Assembly: GCA_023205875.1 (NCBI GenBank)
Contig: CP060767.1
Span: 1 to 64,000, forward strand
From: Chloropicon primus
Lineage: Eukaryota > Chlorophyta > Chloropicophyceae > Chloropicales > Chloropicaceae
Direction of reading: 5' to 3'
Length of the DNA: 64,000 nucleotides
Part shown: piece by piece, positions 9,094 through 18,986 of the stretch
Position numbering within the stretch: the stretch's first letter is position 1
Layout of the letters: each line of letters starts with the position of its first letter
Position numbers and translations under genes: made by a program
The notes under the pieces: generated by a model
Databases searched by the model: none
What the model was told of the DNA's origin: nothing
What the model saw: only the letters and a program-made list of their open reading frames with translations

Positions 9094-9289
9094 AGACGAG
9101 GCGATCGGGGACCGACGGAGGGCGAAGCAAACGAATAATATTACAACAAAGACGAACCACAACCCAGACCAACTTTTGTGATCGCAGCTTTTTTAGACGA
9201 AGAAAAACTTGACAGCAACGACGGTAAGCGCGCCGAAAGTGAAGCGATTGATAAATAGGTGCTCCGCGTCGCGGGCTGCCACGCAAGTC

Positions 9290-10363
9290 TCACACTTCCC
9301 GCTGGACCTCCGCGGGGAACAGGCCTCTCGACGGCGCGACCTTAGCGGACATCCAGCCCTTGGGCAGCACGCCCCCCCTCCCTTTTCCGATCGTCCTGGG
9401 CCAGGGGAGCCACCGCTCCGAGGCCTTCCTGAGGCAGACCAGGGCGGCCAGAAGCACGAGGGCTCCAAGGAAGGCCTTCACGAAGGATGAGGAGGTCAGG
9501 GGTTGCGAGGTGCCCAGGAGCAAGGGGTTCAGCGCGTACTGCATGGCCTTGAAGGCAAAGGTGGTCGTCGTCGCGGTGGTGGCCATCGTGGACGGCGAGA
9601 CGTTCTCCAGGGCGTCCGGGATGATCTCCGCGAAGGATATCCAGATCATGCACCCGGCCGCAAAGCCGGCGAAGAACGGGAACAGGGAGTGAAACACCTG
9701 CACGAACATGTACGCCGGGACCGCGAGCAGGGTCTGGGGAAGGGCCGTGAAGACGGTCCACAGCACCATGTCCCTCTTGCCCACGTTCTTGGAAGCGAGG
9801 ATCGTGGCGGTGGCGAGCCCCTCCGGGATGTTGTGGATCCCGATGGCCATGGTGATGAGCAGGCCCTTGGGGAAGCCCTGGGGGCCGGCGTACGACACGC
9901 CCACCCCGCAACCCTCGCCCACCGCGTGCAGGGTCATGATCCCCAGAAACAGAAGGATCTTCTTCGCGTCCATGCCCTTGAGGCCGATGAACTCCATCCC
10001 GTCGTCGTACTGGCTCAAGAATTTGTGGCTCCTGTCGATGAAGACCATCCCCGCCGCCAGGCCGACCACCAGCCAGGCGTTGTTGAGGCCCTCGCTCTCC
10101 TGGATCAGCGCGTAGCTCGCGGCGATCATCACCCCTATCGCCATGCTCTGCGCCACCCCCTCGCTGAACTTGTCCAGCCTGTCCGTGAAGAAGAAGGGCA
10201 CGGCCCCGAGCCCCGTGGTGAGCGCCATGACGAGCGTGCAGTAGAACACCGTTGCGGGCGACGTCGTCCCGTCGTAGCCCCCGTACTCCCCAGTCGTCGT
10301 CGTCGTCGTCGTCGTGCTGCCCCCGAGGCCGAGGCCTCCTGACCCAACCACGGGAGCGTCCAT
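9290..10363 (-). CDS. ZIP-family metal transporter, copy A
   Basis: A 357-residue membrane protein from ATG at 10363 (MDAPVVGSG). A short poly-Thr N-terminus is followed by about eight hydrophobic segments. The metal-site motifs of ZIP transporters are clear: HAVGEGCGVG at about residue 143 and HNIPEGLATA at about 176, the HNxPEG form of the GufA/ZupT-like group, with FAEIIPDALE later. The last segment (FLGALVLLAALVCL) is present. It probably moves Zn or Fe into the cytosol from outside or from an organelle. Copy B lies in tandem 770 bases away. The shared core (9533-10246 against 11158-11878) includes 544 consecutive identical bases. Confidence 0.9.
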   Translation of the reverse strand: MDAPVVGSGGLGLGGSTTTTTTTTGEYGGYDGTTSPATVFYCTLVMALTTGLGAVPFFFTDRLDKFSEGVAQSMAIGVMIAASYALIQESEGLNNAWLVVGLAAGMVFIDRSHKFLSQYDDGMEFIGLKGMDAKKILLFLGIMTLHAVGEGCGVGVSYAGPQGFPKGLLITMAIGIHNIPEGLATATILASKNVGKRDMVLWTVFTALPQTLLAVPAYMFVQVFHSLFPFFAGFAAGCMIWISFAEIIPDALENVSPSTMATTATTTTFAFKAMQYALNPLLLGTSQPLTSSSFVKAFLGALVLLAALVCLRKASERWLPWPRTIGKGRGGVLPKGWMSAKVAPSRGLFPAEVQREV

Positions 10364-11133
10364 CTTCGCAAGCGCTTGACTTGACTCCTCCGCGAGAGAC
10401 CACGCCAAGGTCGTGAGGTCGTGGTCGTGAGCGCGCGGTCCCCTCAAGCCTCTCCCCCCTCTCTCTTTCTCTTCGCTGTCTCGCCTCTCAGGCGGCGGTG
10501 CTCAGTGTTTGCCACACGGCGGAGTGCTGTGCTCTCGTTCGGTGGGCGTTACGACTCAAAGGCTGGAGTCGTCAGCTCCCAAAGATTGGCGGAGAGGGGA
10601 AGGCATCCCATGGACAAGACAAAGCCCAAGAGAGAAACGGAGGGAGGGAAACGACAAGTCTAAACCTTTCTCCCGTGTCACAAGGACAACGGGACCCCTG
10701 GCCCAGCGGTTTCCTTTCTCCATCCCTCCACTCACGACGTGGCGAAAGCTTGGGAGAGGGCGGAGGTTTTGCGGGTGAAGTCGTACATGCATGTGCCCGG
10801 CGGGTGGGTGAGCCCACGGGGTGGGGGACTCTTGGCCGACGACGTCGTCTTCAACAATGCGGCGGTTCCGGCTTCGGTGGAGGTGGCCAGGTAGACCCGA
10901 GCCTTCTTTGTTGCAGGGGGAGGACAGCCCTAAGGTGGTTTCTAAAACCTAAACCTGACAACCGCTAGGATACAAAACAAAAAATATATAATAAAACACT
11001 GGTTTACACACACTCGTTCGAGAAACCTCAACCTCTCGGAAGAAGCTCAAGAAGAAGGGCCAAGAGCCCCGTTGCTTTTGGTCCACACGCCTCGCCTCCC
11101 CTCCCCTCCCCTCTCCCTTTTCACGTCGCCTCG
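10364..11133. other. Spacer between the tandem ZIP genes
   Basis: This holds the 5' flank of copy A and the 3' flank of copy B. It has no coding signal of its own. A short telomere-like fragment (CTAAAACCTAAACC) lies at about 10944-10957, followed by an AT-rich patch (10975-11005) typical of 3' ends here. Unlike the coding cores, this spacer is not visibly duplicated. Confidence 0.55.
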
Positions 11134-12813
11134 TTAGCCCAGCAGCATGTAGTCCAACGCGTACTGCATGGCCTTGAAGGCAAAGGTGGTCGTCGTCGTC
11201 GTCGTGGCCATCGTGGACGGCGAGACGTTCTCCAGGGCGTCCGGGACGATCTCCGCGAAGGATATCCAGATCATGCACCCGGCCGCAAAGCCGGCGAAGA
11301 ACGGGAACAGGGAGTGAAACACCTGCACGAACATGTACGCCGGGACCGCGAGCAGGGTCTGGGGAAGGGCCGTGAAGACGGTCCACAGCACCATGTCCCT
11401 CTTGCCCACGTTCTTGGAAGCGAGGATCGTGGCGGTGGCGAGCCCCTCCGGGATGTTGTGGATCCCGATGGCCATGGTGATGAGCAGGCCCTTGGGGAAG
11501 CCCTGGGGGCCGGCGTACGACACGCCCACCCCGCAACCCTCGCCCACCGCGTGCAGGGTCATGATCCCCAGAAACAGAAGGATCTTCTTCGCGTCCATGC
11601 CCTTGAGGCCGATGAACTCCATCCCGTCGTCGTACTGGCTCAAGAATTTGTGGCTCCTGTCGATGAAGACCATCCCCGCCGCCAGGCCGACCACCAGCCA
11701 GGCGTTGTTGAGGCCCTCGCTCTCCTGGATCAGCGCGTAGCTCGCGGCGATCATCACCCCTATCGCCATGCTCTGCGCCACCCCCTCGCTGGACTTGTCC
11801 AGCCTGTCCGTGAAGAAGAAGGGCACGGCCCCGAGCGCCGTGCAGAGGGCCATGACGAGCGTGCAGTAGAACACCGTCCACACGGAAGGCTTGTCCGCCG
11901 CCTCGCCGCCGCCCGCGGCCGCGTCCCCGTGCTCCCCGGGAACGATCCGCTGGCTGAAGTCGCTCAGGCCGACCACGAAAGAGGAGTGCTGAGTCTTTTC
12001 CAGGACTCCCGAGCCCTCCCAGCCGCCCGACTCCCTTTCACTCACTCTGAGGTCAGTCAGCCAATGCGCCGTCTCCCCCTTGCCGACCTTGATGAGGCTC
12101 GCCCTGAGCCTCGTGGTCTGGAGGCTCGTGACGTTCCTCCAGCTGTAGACGCTGGCGCTCGGCGCTTGGAACACCGAGGTGGGCCACACCCCGCCGTTCC
12201 CCCAGCTCGTGACCCTCGCCTGCCCTCGACCCCCCAGGGAGTCCAGCTTGTTGTACGTCAAGTCGCACGAGATGACGTCCTGGGAGGAGTTCCCCACGAA
12301 AGTCTGGAGCTTGTTCACGGTGTAGCACTCGTACAGCCCCCCGGCCTCGACCGCCCCGACGTGCACCTGCTCCACCTCCGGCGTGAAGTTCTGCGCGGGC
12401 TCGGACCCGGACAAGCCCCTGCACCGGATCGCCTTGATCTGGTCCTCGTACTCCAAGCTCGTGGGGCACATCGTGAGGACCGGGAACCTCTCCCGCCCCT
12501 GCTTGGAGGGAGTCTTGTCCATCCGAGTGGCGAGGAGCTCCGCCCCGTACGACGCCACCTTCTTCACCCTCTTCCCTTGGGACATCAGGCCGAGGAGGAC
12601 GGACTCCTCCAGCACCAGCACGCCGAGCACCACGACCATCAAGGTCGCCACCACCCGAGTGTTGAGCCACGACAACGACGACGACGACGACGACGAATTG
12701 TTGCGCTTCGTCGAAGCGGCGTTGAGGGATCGGACCCTTGGGCTGGCGGGCCCGGCGGATGGCCTCCGGGGGCTCCCCGGTCCCTCGCTCGCGGTGTTTA
12801 TGCTCAAGCTCAT
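11134..12813 (-). CDS. ZIP-family metal transporter with extra N-terminal ectodomain, copy B
   Basis: A 559-residue protein from ATG at 12813 (MSLSINTASEG), the first in-frame ATG. It has a Ser/Arg-rich cytoplasmic start, one membrane segment (VVATLMVVVLGVLVLEESVL) at about residues 55-75, and a domain of about 230 residues with several cysteines (TMCPTS, IRCRG, YECYT, ISCDL) and N-glycosylation sites. The ZIP core follows (HAVGEGCG, HNIPEG, FAEIVPDALE). I do not recognise the extra domain. The frame stops at LDYMLLG, so the final hydrophobic segment of copy A is missing unless a 3' exon was overlooked. The core is almost identical to copy A, including silent sites, which implies recent duplication or gene conversion. 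Adaptation to another membrane or a sensing role is possible but only inferred. Confidence 0.85.
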   Translation of the reverse strand: MSLSINTASEGPGSPRRPSAGPASPRVRSLNAASTKRNNSSSSSSSLSWLNTRVVATLMVVVLGVLVLEESVLLGLMSQGKRVKKVASYGAELLATRMDKTPSKQGRERFPVLTMCPTSLEYEDQIKAIRCRGLSGSEPAQNFTPEVEQVHVGAVEAGGLYECYTVNKLQTFVGNSSQDVISCDLTYNKLDSLGGRGQARVTSWGNGGVWPTSVFQAPSASVYSWRNVTSLQTTRLRASLIKVGKGETAHWLTDLRVSERESGGWEGSGVLEKTQHSSFVVGLSDFSQRIVPGEHGDAAAGGGEAADKPSVWTVFYCTLVMALCTALGAVPFFFTDRLDKSSEGVAQSMAIGVMIAASYALIQESEGLNNAWLVVGLAAGMVFIDRSHKFLSQYDDGMEFIGLKGMDAKKILLFLGIMTLHAVGEGCGVGVSYAGPQGFPKGLLITMAIGIHNIPEGLATATILASKNVGKRDMVLWTVFTALPQTLLAVPAYMFVQVFHSLFPFFAGFAAGCMIWISFAEIVPDALENVSPSTMATTTTTTTFAFKAMQYALDYMLLG

Positions 12814-14136
12814 AAAATCCAGGAGGTCTTTTCTTTGTGTCTTTGTGTTGTGTCGTGCGTTCTCTTCATGCACCTCTTCCTCTTTGTCCCTCTCTTTCTC
12901 TCTTGTAGTAAGAAGAAAAAGGTCTAGGTCTTGTTCATTTTGTTCCCCATTGTTTCAAGTCGTCCTGGATTCCTTTCTGTGTCTTGTGTCTTGTGGAATC
13001 GTAATGTGTTATGTGTGTGTTGTGTGTGTGTGTTGTTGTTCCCTTGGTCGTCCATCCAGTCCTTCCTCTTCTTCTTCCTCTTCCTCTTCCTCTTCCTCTT
13101 TGTCTCTGTCTGTCTGCACAAAGATGGAGGTCTTGGTATCTTGGTTTCTTAGGATTGTAGTTCATGAATCGAGACTAGAACACATGACAGAATACAATTA
13201 GGACAATTAGGACAACGGAGAAGGGCGGGAGGAACAGGAGCACACGAACACACGAACACACGAACACAGGACACAGGAAGAGGATCCTGCATTCATTCAA
13301 CCATGAACCACACGAACAACCATGAACCACACGAACAACCATGAACCACACGAACCCCCATGAACCCACTTGCCCCCACGATCCCGATCCCCGGGGAGGA
13401 GGGACGATCCGATCCGATCCCCAGATGGCCCCCATGTGAGGCCATGGCCCCCTCTCCTCCCCCGGCCCCGGCCCGGTCCTCCCGTCTCGTCTCGTGTCGT
13501 GTCGTGTCGTGGTGTGTGGCAAGGCCTGGTCCTGTCCTGTCCTCCCTCCCCCTCGGTCCCTCGGTCTCTCGGTCTGTGGGCTCTGTCCAGGCTATATGTT
13601 GGGGAAAGGCGGCTGGTGTTCGTGTTCTGTGTAGATTTCCTTTGTTGTATGTTCTTAGGTTTTGCAAACCCACGTACGGTGTGTTGTGTAGAAACCCCGC
13701 TTGTTTTTTCTACTTTCTACTTTCCCCTCCTCCTTCGTTGTGACGGTTCGTACCCCAAGACGGGAAAACCACACGACACGACACGACGACGCGAGCCGAG
13801 CCGAGCGCGCGAGGAGGAGGGGAGGAAGAGGAAGAGGAGAGAGGAAGAGGAGAGAGGAAGAGGAGAGAGGAAGAGACTCGGCCTACGGAGGAGGCTAGGA
13901 CGAGGGGGAACAAAACAAAGCAAAACAACACACACAACACGCAGGACTCGGGGTCGGGATCGTGCCTTCAGTCATTCCTTCGTTCGTTTGGATTGAATTG
14001 AATAGTGAAGAGGGAAGAGGGAAGAGGGAAGAGGGAAGAGGGAAGTGGGTTTCGTTCGTTGTTCGCACAACACAACACAACACAAACAAGAAGAAAAGAA
14101 ACAAAACAGACAGGAGTTGACTTGAACTTGGACTTG
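12814..14136. other. 1.3-kb divergent region, repeat-rich, no gene seen
   Basis: The largest gene-free gap inside the gene space. It holds TGTG/CTT simple repeats (13005-13100), a CACACGAACA decamer run (about 13238-13268), three 19-bp copies of CCATGAACCACACGAACAA at 13301, 13320 and 13339, a TCGTG pentamer run (13489-13513), an ACACG run (13770-13787), GGAAGA purine tracts (13825-13875 and 14010-14045) and an ACAAC run ending at 14087, 50 bases before the RRM gene. Open frames here are simple-sequence artefacts. A non-coding transcript cannot be excluded. Confidence 0.55.
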
Positions 14137-14907
14137 ATGGATCCGGAGCAGCAGTTGGATATGGCGTTGGACGACGTGGTGGACCAGAGCAAGGCGGTGG
14201 GGTACGGAGCACCAGGTGGAATGGAGGCCGGAGCCGAAGGGCACGGGCAGGTGGAGACCATCACGGTGGGAAAGCGCTGCTACGTGGGGAACTTGTCGTG
14301 GCGCACGTCCTGGCAGGACCTCAAGGATCACTTCCGTCAGGTCGGGAACGTCGTGTTCGCGGAGGTCATGATGGAGCCAGGAAGCGAGAGGAGGAGCAAA
14401 GGGTGCGGAATCGTCGAGTTCGAGACCCCGGAGGAGGCGGCCCGCGCCATCGTGGAGCTGCACGACTCGGTGCTGGAGGGCAGGAAGATCATGGTGAGGG
14501 AGGACAGGGAGGACTACGAGCTCAAGAGGAGGGGCCAGGGCGGCGGCGGCGGCGGAGGCGGCTACGGACAGAGGCCACCGAGGGAGCCCAGGCAACCCCG
14601 CCACTACGGAGGTGGAGGTGGCGGCATGGGCGGCGGACAGGGCAAGAGGATCTTCGTGTCCAACTTGGCCTGGGAGACCAGCTGGCAAGACCTCAAGGAC
14701 CACTTCAAGCAGAGTGGAAACGTCGTGTACGCCGACGTCATGAAGAGCGGAGAGAGGAGCAAGGGGTGCGGAATCGTCGAGTTTGACACCGCCGAGGAAG
14801 CCTCGCAAGCCATCGCCGACCTGAACGAGAGCGTCTTGCACGACAGGAACATCCTGGTCAGAGAGGACAGGGAGGAGGGAAGAGGAGGAAGGGGAGGAAG
14901 GTACTAG
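14137..14907 (+). CDS. Two-RRM RNA-binding protein with UAP56-binding-like motif
   Basis: A 256-residue protein from ATG at 14137. RRM1 (about residues 49-125; RNP2 CYVGNL, RNP1 KGCGIVEF) and RRM2 (about 168-243; IFVSNL, KGCGIVEF) are joined by a Gly-rich RGG/YGQ linker. The protein ends in an RGGRGGRY tail. The N-terminal LDMALDDVVDQSK resembles the UAP56-binding motif of ALY/REF export factors. WxTSWQDLKDHF in both RRMs is closest in style to yeast Gbp2/Hrb1. A role in mRNP packaging or export is likely. The frame is open upstream of the chosen start, but that part is purine-repeat leader. Confidence 0.87.
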   Translation: MDPEQQLDMALDDVVDQSKAVGYGAPGGMEAGAEGHGQVETITVGKRCYVGNLSWRTSWQDLKDHFRQVGNVVFAEVMMEPGSERRSKGCGIVEFETPEEAARAIVELHDSVLEGRKIMVREDREDYELKRRGQGGGGGGGGYGQRPPREPRQPRHYGGGGGGMGGGQGKRIFVSNLAWETSWQDLKDHFKQSGNVVYADVMKSGERSKGCGIVEFDTAEEASQAIADLNESVLHDRNILVREDREEGRGGRGGRY

Positions 14908-15462
14908 AGAGCACCTGAACCTGAAGAGGAGGAGGCCTTCCGCGCGACAAGACGACTACCTTTAGAGAAGAAGAAGAAGAAGAAGAAGAAAATCACAGGG
15001 AGGCTGTTTGGTTTGGATAAACAACGAAACGAAACGAGAAACGAAAGAGTTTTTTGGTTGGTTATGAATTACAAAAAGGAAAGACGTAAGATATAGGATA
15101 TAATATATCGGATATAGTCAAACATAGTCCTACCAGGCACCTCCCTCCCTCCCCCCTCCCATTGTCTCTGTGTTCCTGTTCCCCCCTCTCTCTCTGCTGG
15201 CAGGCAGGCAGGCAGGCGGCCCTCAAACAACAAACAACAACAAACGACGACGACGACGACGACGACGGACGGGGTTCTCGGCACACCAACGCGACACGAC
15301 ACGACACGAGAGGAGGGGGAGGAGGAGGACGCACGATACACACGTCACGACACGTCACGGGACACGGCCTGGTCCTGGCGCCCGGATCAAACGCAACACA
15401 CTCGAGAAAGCTGAGAACGAGATCATTGATTGATTGGTTGATTGATTGGTTGATTGGTTGTG
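14908..15462. other. Intergenic region with triplet, pentamer and tetramer repeats
   Basis: It begins with a short AT-rich 3' flank (GAAGAA run 14966-14990, ATATAGGATATAATATAT near 15090-15115). It then has a GAC triplet run (15245-15267), a CGACA pentamer run (15292-15310) and a TTGA/GATTG run (15423-15460) that abuts the next ATG. No gene was seen. Confidence 0.55.
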
Positions 15463-16573
15463 ATGACGAGAGGAGAGGAGGAGGAGTCTGGTTGCGATGC
15501 GACGACCGCCGGCAGGGGAGAGGCGAATGGCGAGGCGGAGGGTCCTGCAGTTCCGGAGGAAGGCGGAGGGTTGGGCGACCTTCCCGGTTCTGACATGAGC
15601 AAGGAGGAGATCCGAGCCCAGGCCCAGGCGGCTGTTTTGGGAAAGCTGAGCAAGGAGGAGGAGGAGGAGAGGTCGAGGAGGAACAAGGAGATGCTTCCGA
15701 GTGAGAAGAACCTCGGGCACATGACGATCGACGAGAAGTACGACTTCGCGAGGCAGTACAAGGAAGCTGGGAACACTTTCTTCAAGGAGGGAAAGTACGA
15801 GTTCGCTTTGAAGAACTACCAGGAGACCATAACGTACTTGAGGCACGGCCTGAGGATGGGGGAGGTCGACAGCGAAGGCGTCCCCTTCGCGGCCAGGGCC
15901 AACGGACTGGATCCCGAATCCAAGAGAATTATCTCGAGCTGCCACTCCAACATGGCGGCCTGCGCTCTCAAGCTGGAGCGCTACCACGAGGTGATCAAAC
16001 ACGCGACGAGCGCCCTGGACATGGACCTGAAAGGTAGGAGAGGACCCATCCGCAGGTGAATGGGAGTGAGTCTGAGGCCCAGGCACGTGCTGACTTTTGT
16101 CTTTCCATTGTTCCACGACGGCAGAGGGGGCGAAGGCCAAGGCACTCTTCAGGAGGTCCAAGGCGTACCACTACGAAGGAAAACTGGAGGCGGCGTACTC
16201 CGATATCTGCGACGCGAAGAAGATCGACCCCAGCGACAAGGCGGTGGTCGCCCAATACAGCGCCGTAGCAAAGGAGTACAGGGAGCTGAAGAGGCAGGAG
16301 CACGAGGCGGCGAAGACGCTTTGGAAGGGGAAGCTGCAGGAGCAGCCCGGGGAGGACGGGGCCGCCAAGGCGGTGAAGACAGAAAGCAAGGTTGGTGCCC
16401 AAGCTGCCGGAGATGGTGGTGGTGGATCCCGGAGCGACTCTCCGGGGGGGGAGGGGGGAATAGGCAGCCTCTTGTCCCTGAATTTCTTGTGGAAGGCCCT
16501 GAGGGGCCTCTTCGGCGCCCTCTTCGGGAAGCCAACGGAAGGTGACAAGATGCCTAAAAAATCAAAAAATTAA
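15463..16573 (+). CDS. TPR co-chaperone of the FKBP42/FKBP38 type, without FKBP domain
   Basis: Two exons, 15463-16033 and 16125-16573, give 339 residues. The 91-base intron starts GTAGGA and ends GGCAG. Joining restores DLKEGAKAKALFRRSKAY, a canonical TPR helix pair. Three TPRs run from about residue 88 to 235 (EAGNTFFKEGKYEFALKNY, SNMAACALKLERYHEVI, KALFRRSKAYHYEGKLEAAY), the arrangement that binds Hsp90/Hsp70 C-termini. No peptidyl-prolyl isomerase domain precedes them. The N-terminus is acidic and disordered. A C-terminal hydrophobic patch (LLSLNFLWKALRGLFGALFG) before a Lys-rich end could be a membrane anchor as in FKBP42/FKBP38. ATG at 15463 is the first in frame. Confidence 0.8.
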
Positions 16574-17170
16574 TCATGGTTTCAGGTTTAGGTGTACTGT
16601 ATCGGTTCCAGGCTTGCAACGACGATGCAATTCCTCTTCCTTTCACCGGTTTCGACCGTCATCGTCACCATCGAGGATGGACTTGTCTCTACAAACGATG
16701 TTGTCTGGCCTTCCCCTGTTTGTTCCTTTCCCACTGAAGATGAAGACGGACACTGATCTCCCGTCCTTGTTTCTGTCCTGTCGTGCTATGTTCTGTTATG
16801 TTATGGTTATGTTATGGTTATGTTATGGTTATGTTATGGTTATGTTATGGTTATGTTATGGTTATGTTATGGTTATGTTATGGTTATGTTATGGTTCCCC
16901 CTCCCCCGCCAGCAAGGCCCGTGTCGTGGATCTCGTGACCCTCCTCGGCTTTGGCTCCTGGCCGATATTTTGTTCGTCCCCGTGTTCCTCCGTTGTTCTC
17001 GTGTTACGGTTGTCTTCGTCCTGGTCCTGGTCCTGGTCCTGGTCCTGGTGTTGGTGTTGGTTAAGAGAATGACCTTCCCTTCTCGCGCCTCTCCTCAGGT
17101 GACGTGGAATTCCCTGGCCGAAAAAGGAAAAGGAAAAGGAACGAACACCCAGGCGGCCACACCAACAACA

Positions 17171-17206
<36 letters not shown>

Positions 17207-17232
17207 GAGACAGGACGTGACGTGACGTGAGG
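16574..17232. other. Intergenic region upstream of PYD1, repeat-rich
   Basis: It has an AT-rich 3' flank, an 11-bp tandem repeat (16793-16895), a CCTGGT hexamer run (17023-17050), an ACG triplet run (17170-17202) and an ACGTG pentamer run (17214-17229) ending just before the PYD1 ATG. No gene was seen. Confidence 0.55.
16793..16895. repeat. 11-bp minisatellite (TTATGGTTATG)n
   Basis: About nine near-perfect head-to-tail copies of TTATGGTTATG in the spacer between the TPR gene and PYD1. The strand bias is strong (no C on this strand), and 11 bp is close to one DNA helical turn. Non-coding. Confidence 0.9.
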
Positions 17233-18884
17233 ATGAACAACAGGGTGGTGAGCAACAGGGGGAGGAACGGCGTCGTCGGGACGCAGAACAGGAGGAACCT
17301 CGTCAGGGCGCAAGCGGCAAAGAAGCCAAAGCAGAGGAACATATTCGAAGGAAAGAGGCCATGGGTGGAGCTGGTAAGAAGAACAACAAGAGAGGAGGCG
17401 AAGGGGAGCGCGCACTCCGTCTCCCTCCCTCTCCCGCTCTCTCTCTCCCGCTCTCTCGCGTGCTCTCTCTGCCGAGGAGAGGAGAGGAGTGGGTTTAGAA
17501 AAAAGCCTTTTGGGTTCGTTTGGGTTTCCCTTTTTTGGCAGCTCGCCTCGCAGCTTCTGACTCCCTTTCCCATTCGTCCCTCGTCTCGTTTCCTCGACTG
17601 GACTGGACTCGACTGGACAATTCTTTTCTTTTCTTTTTCTTCTCGTGTTCGTGTTTGTTCGTGGATGGGTGGCGCTCCTTGCTTCCTTGCTTCCTTGCTT
17701 TGCTCCTTGCTTTGCTTTTTGTGCCTTTGTTGTAGGTGGACGGCAAGCCAGTGAACGGTCCTGACCTGAGCTGCGTGGTGGACGGCGTGAAGTTCCCCAA
17801 CCCCTTCGTCATTGGCTCTGGGCCACCAGGAACCAACTACCACGTGATGAAGAAGGCCTTTGACGAGGGCTGGGGAGGAGTCATCGCCAAGACCGTGACC
17901 TTGGACTCCAGCAAGGTGATCAACGTGACCCCACGTTACGCGAGAATGAAGAGCAGCAGCAACCAGAAGGAGGTGATCGGCTGGGAGAACATCGAGTTGG
18001 TCAGCGACAGGCCTTTCGAGAAGATGATGGCCGAGTTCAAGAGGCTCAAGGACGAGTACCCGGACAGAGTCCTCATCGCTTCCATTATGGAGGAGTACAA
18101 CAAGGACGCCTGGGAGGAGCTCATCGGGAGGTGCGAGGAGTGCGGAGTCGACATTTTCGAGCTCAACTTCTCTTGCCCTCACGGTATGCCAGAGAGGAGA
18201 ATGGGAGCAGCCATGGGCCAGGACTGCGACCTCTTGGAGGAGGTCTGCGGCTGGGTGAACGACGCCGCGAACATCCCTGTGTGGGCCAAGATGACCCCTA
18301 ACATCACCGACATCACCAACCCTGGTAAGGTCGCCTTGGACGCCGGGCTCGAGGGTCTTGCCGCCATCAACACCATCCAGTCTGTCATGGGAGTCAACTT
18401 GGACACCCTCAGGCCAGAGCCATGCGTGGAGGGCTACAGCACCCCAGGAGGATACAGCAGCAAGGCCGTCAAGCCCATCGCCCTCGCCAAGGTCATGTCC
18501 CTCGCCACCATGATCAAGGAGAAGTACAACGGCGGCAAGACTCTTTCCGGAATCGGAGGCGTGGAGACCGGAAACGACGCCGTCGAGTTCATGCTCTTGG
18601 GCTGCGACACCGTCCAGGTTTGCACCGGCGTGATGATCCACGGCTACCCCCTTGTCCAGAACTTGTGCGCCGAGGTCCAGGAGTTCATGACCCAGCACGA
18701 CTTCAAGTCCATTGACGACTTCAGGGGAGCCTCCTTGCCTTTCTTCACTTCTCACACCCACTTGGTGCAGCTTCAGAGGGAGGCGGCCGAGGCGAAGAAG
18801 GCTGCCAAGGTTGGCCTCAAGAGTGACGCCGAGTGGACTGGGGATGGGTTCACCTCCGAGACCGAGTCGATGGTCTCCAACTAA
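17233..18884 (+). CDS. PYD1: Dihydropyrimidine dehydrogenase, plant plastid type
   Basis: Exons 17233-17373 and 17736-18884 encode 429 residues. The 362-base intron begins GTAAGA and ends TTGTAG, and joining gives WVELVDGKPVNGPDLS. Exon 1 is an Asn/Arg-rich plastid-transit-like leader. The rest is almost collinear with plant PYD1: NPFVIGSGPPGTN, GGVIAKTVTLDSSKV, NFSCPHGMPERRMGAAMGQD, WAKMTPNITDITNP, GYSTPGGYSSKAVKPIAL and the end TGDGFTSETESMVSN. The enzyme reduces uracil and thymine to dihydropyrimidines, the first step of pyrimidine catabolism, with FMN bound in a TIM barrel. Like plant forms it lacks the Fe-S domains of animal DPYD. Codon bias is very strong, suggesting high expression. 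Confidence 0.96.
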
Positions 18885-18986
18885 AACGTAATTATTCTTT
18901 CTTTAACTAGACTTCAATAAAAACTCTTTCAAGCAACGCCGGCAGGCGCGGGCTCCCGTTGTTCCTTGTCGATGGTGGTGATGGAC

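Noticed and set aside
17061-18761. 566-residue minus-strand open frame across PYD1
   Set aside because: It is antisense to a gene with near-complete identity to plant PYD1, and its N-terminal and C-terminal parts run through repeats and intron.
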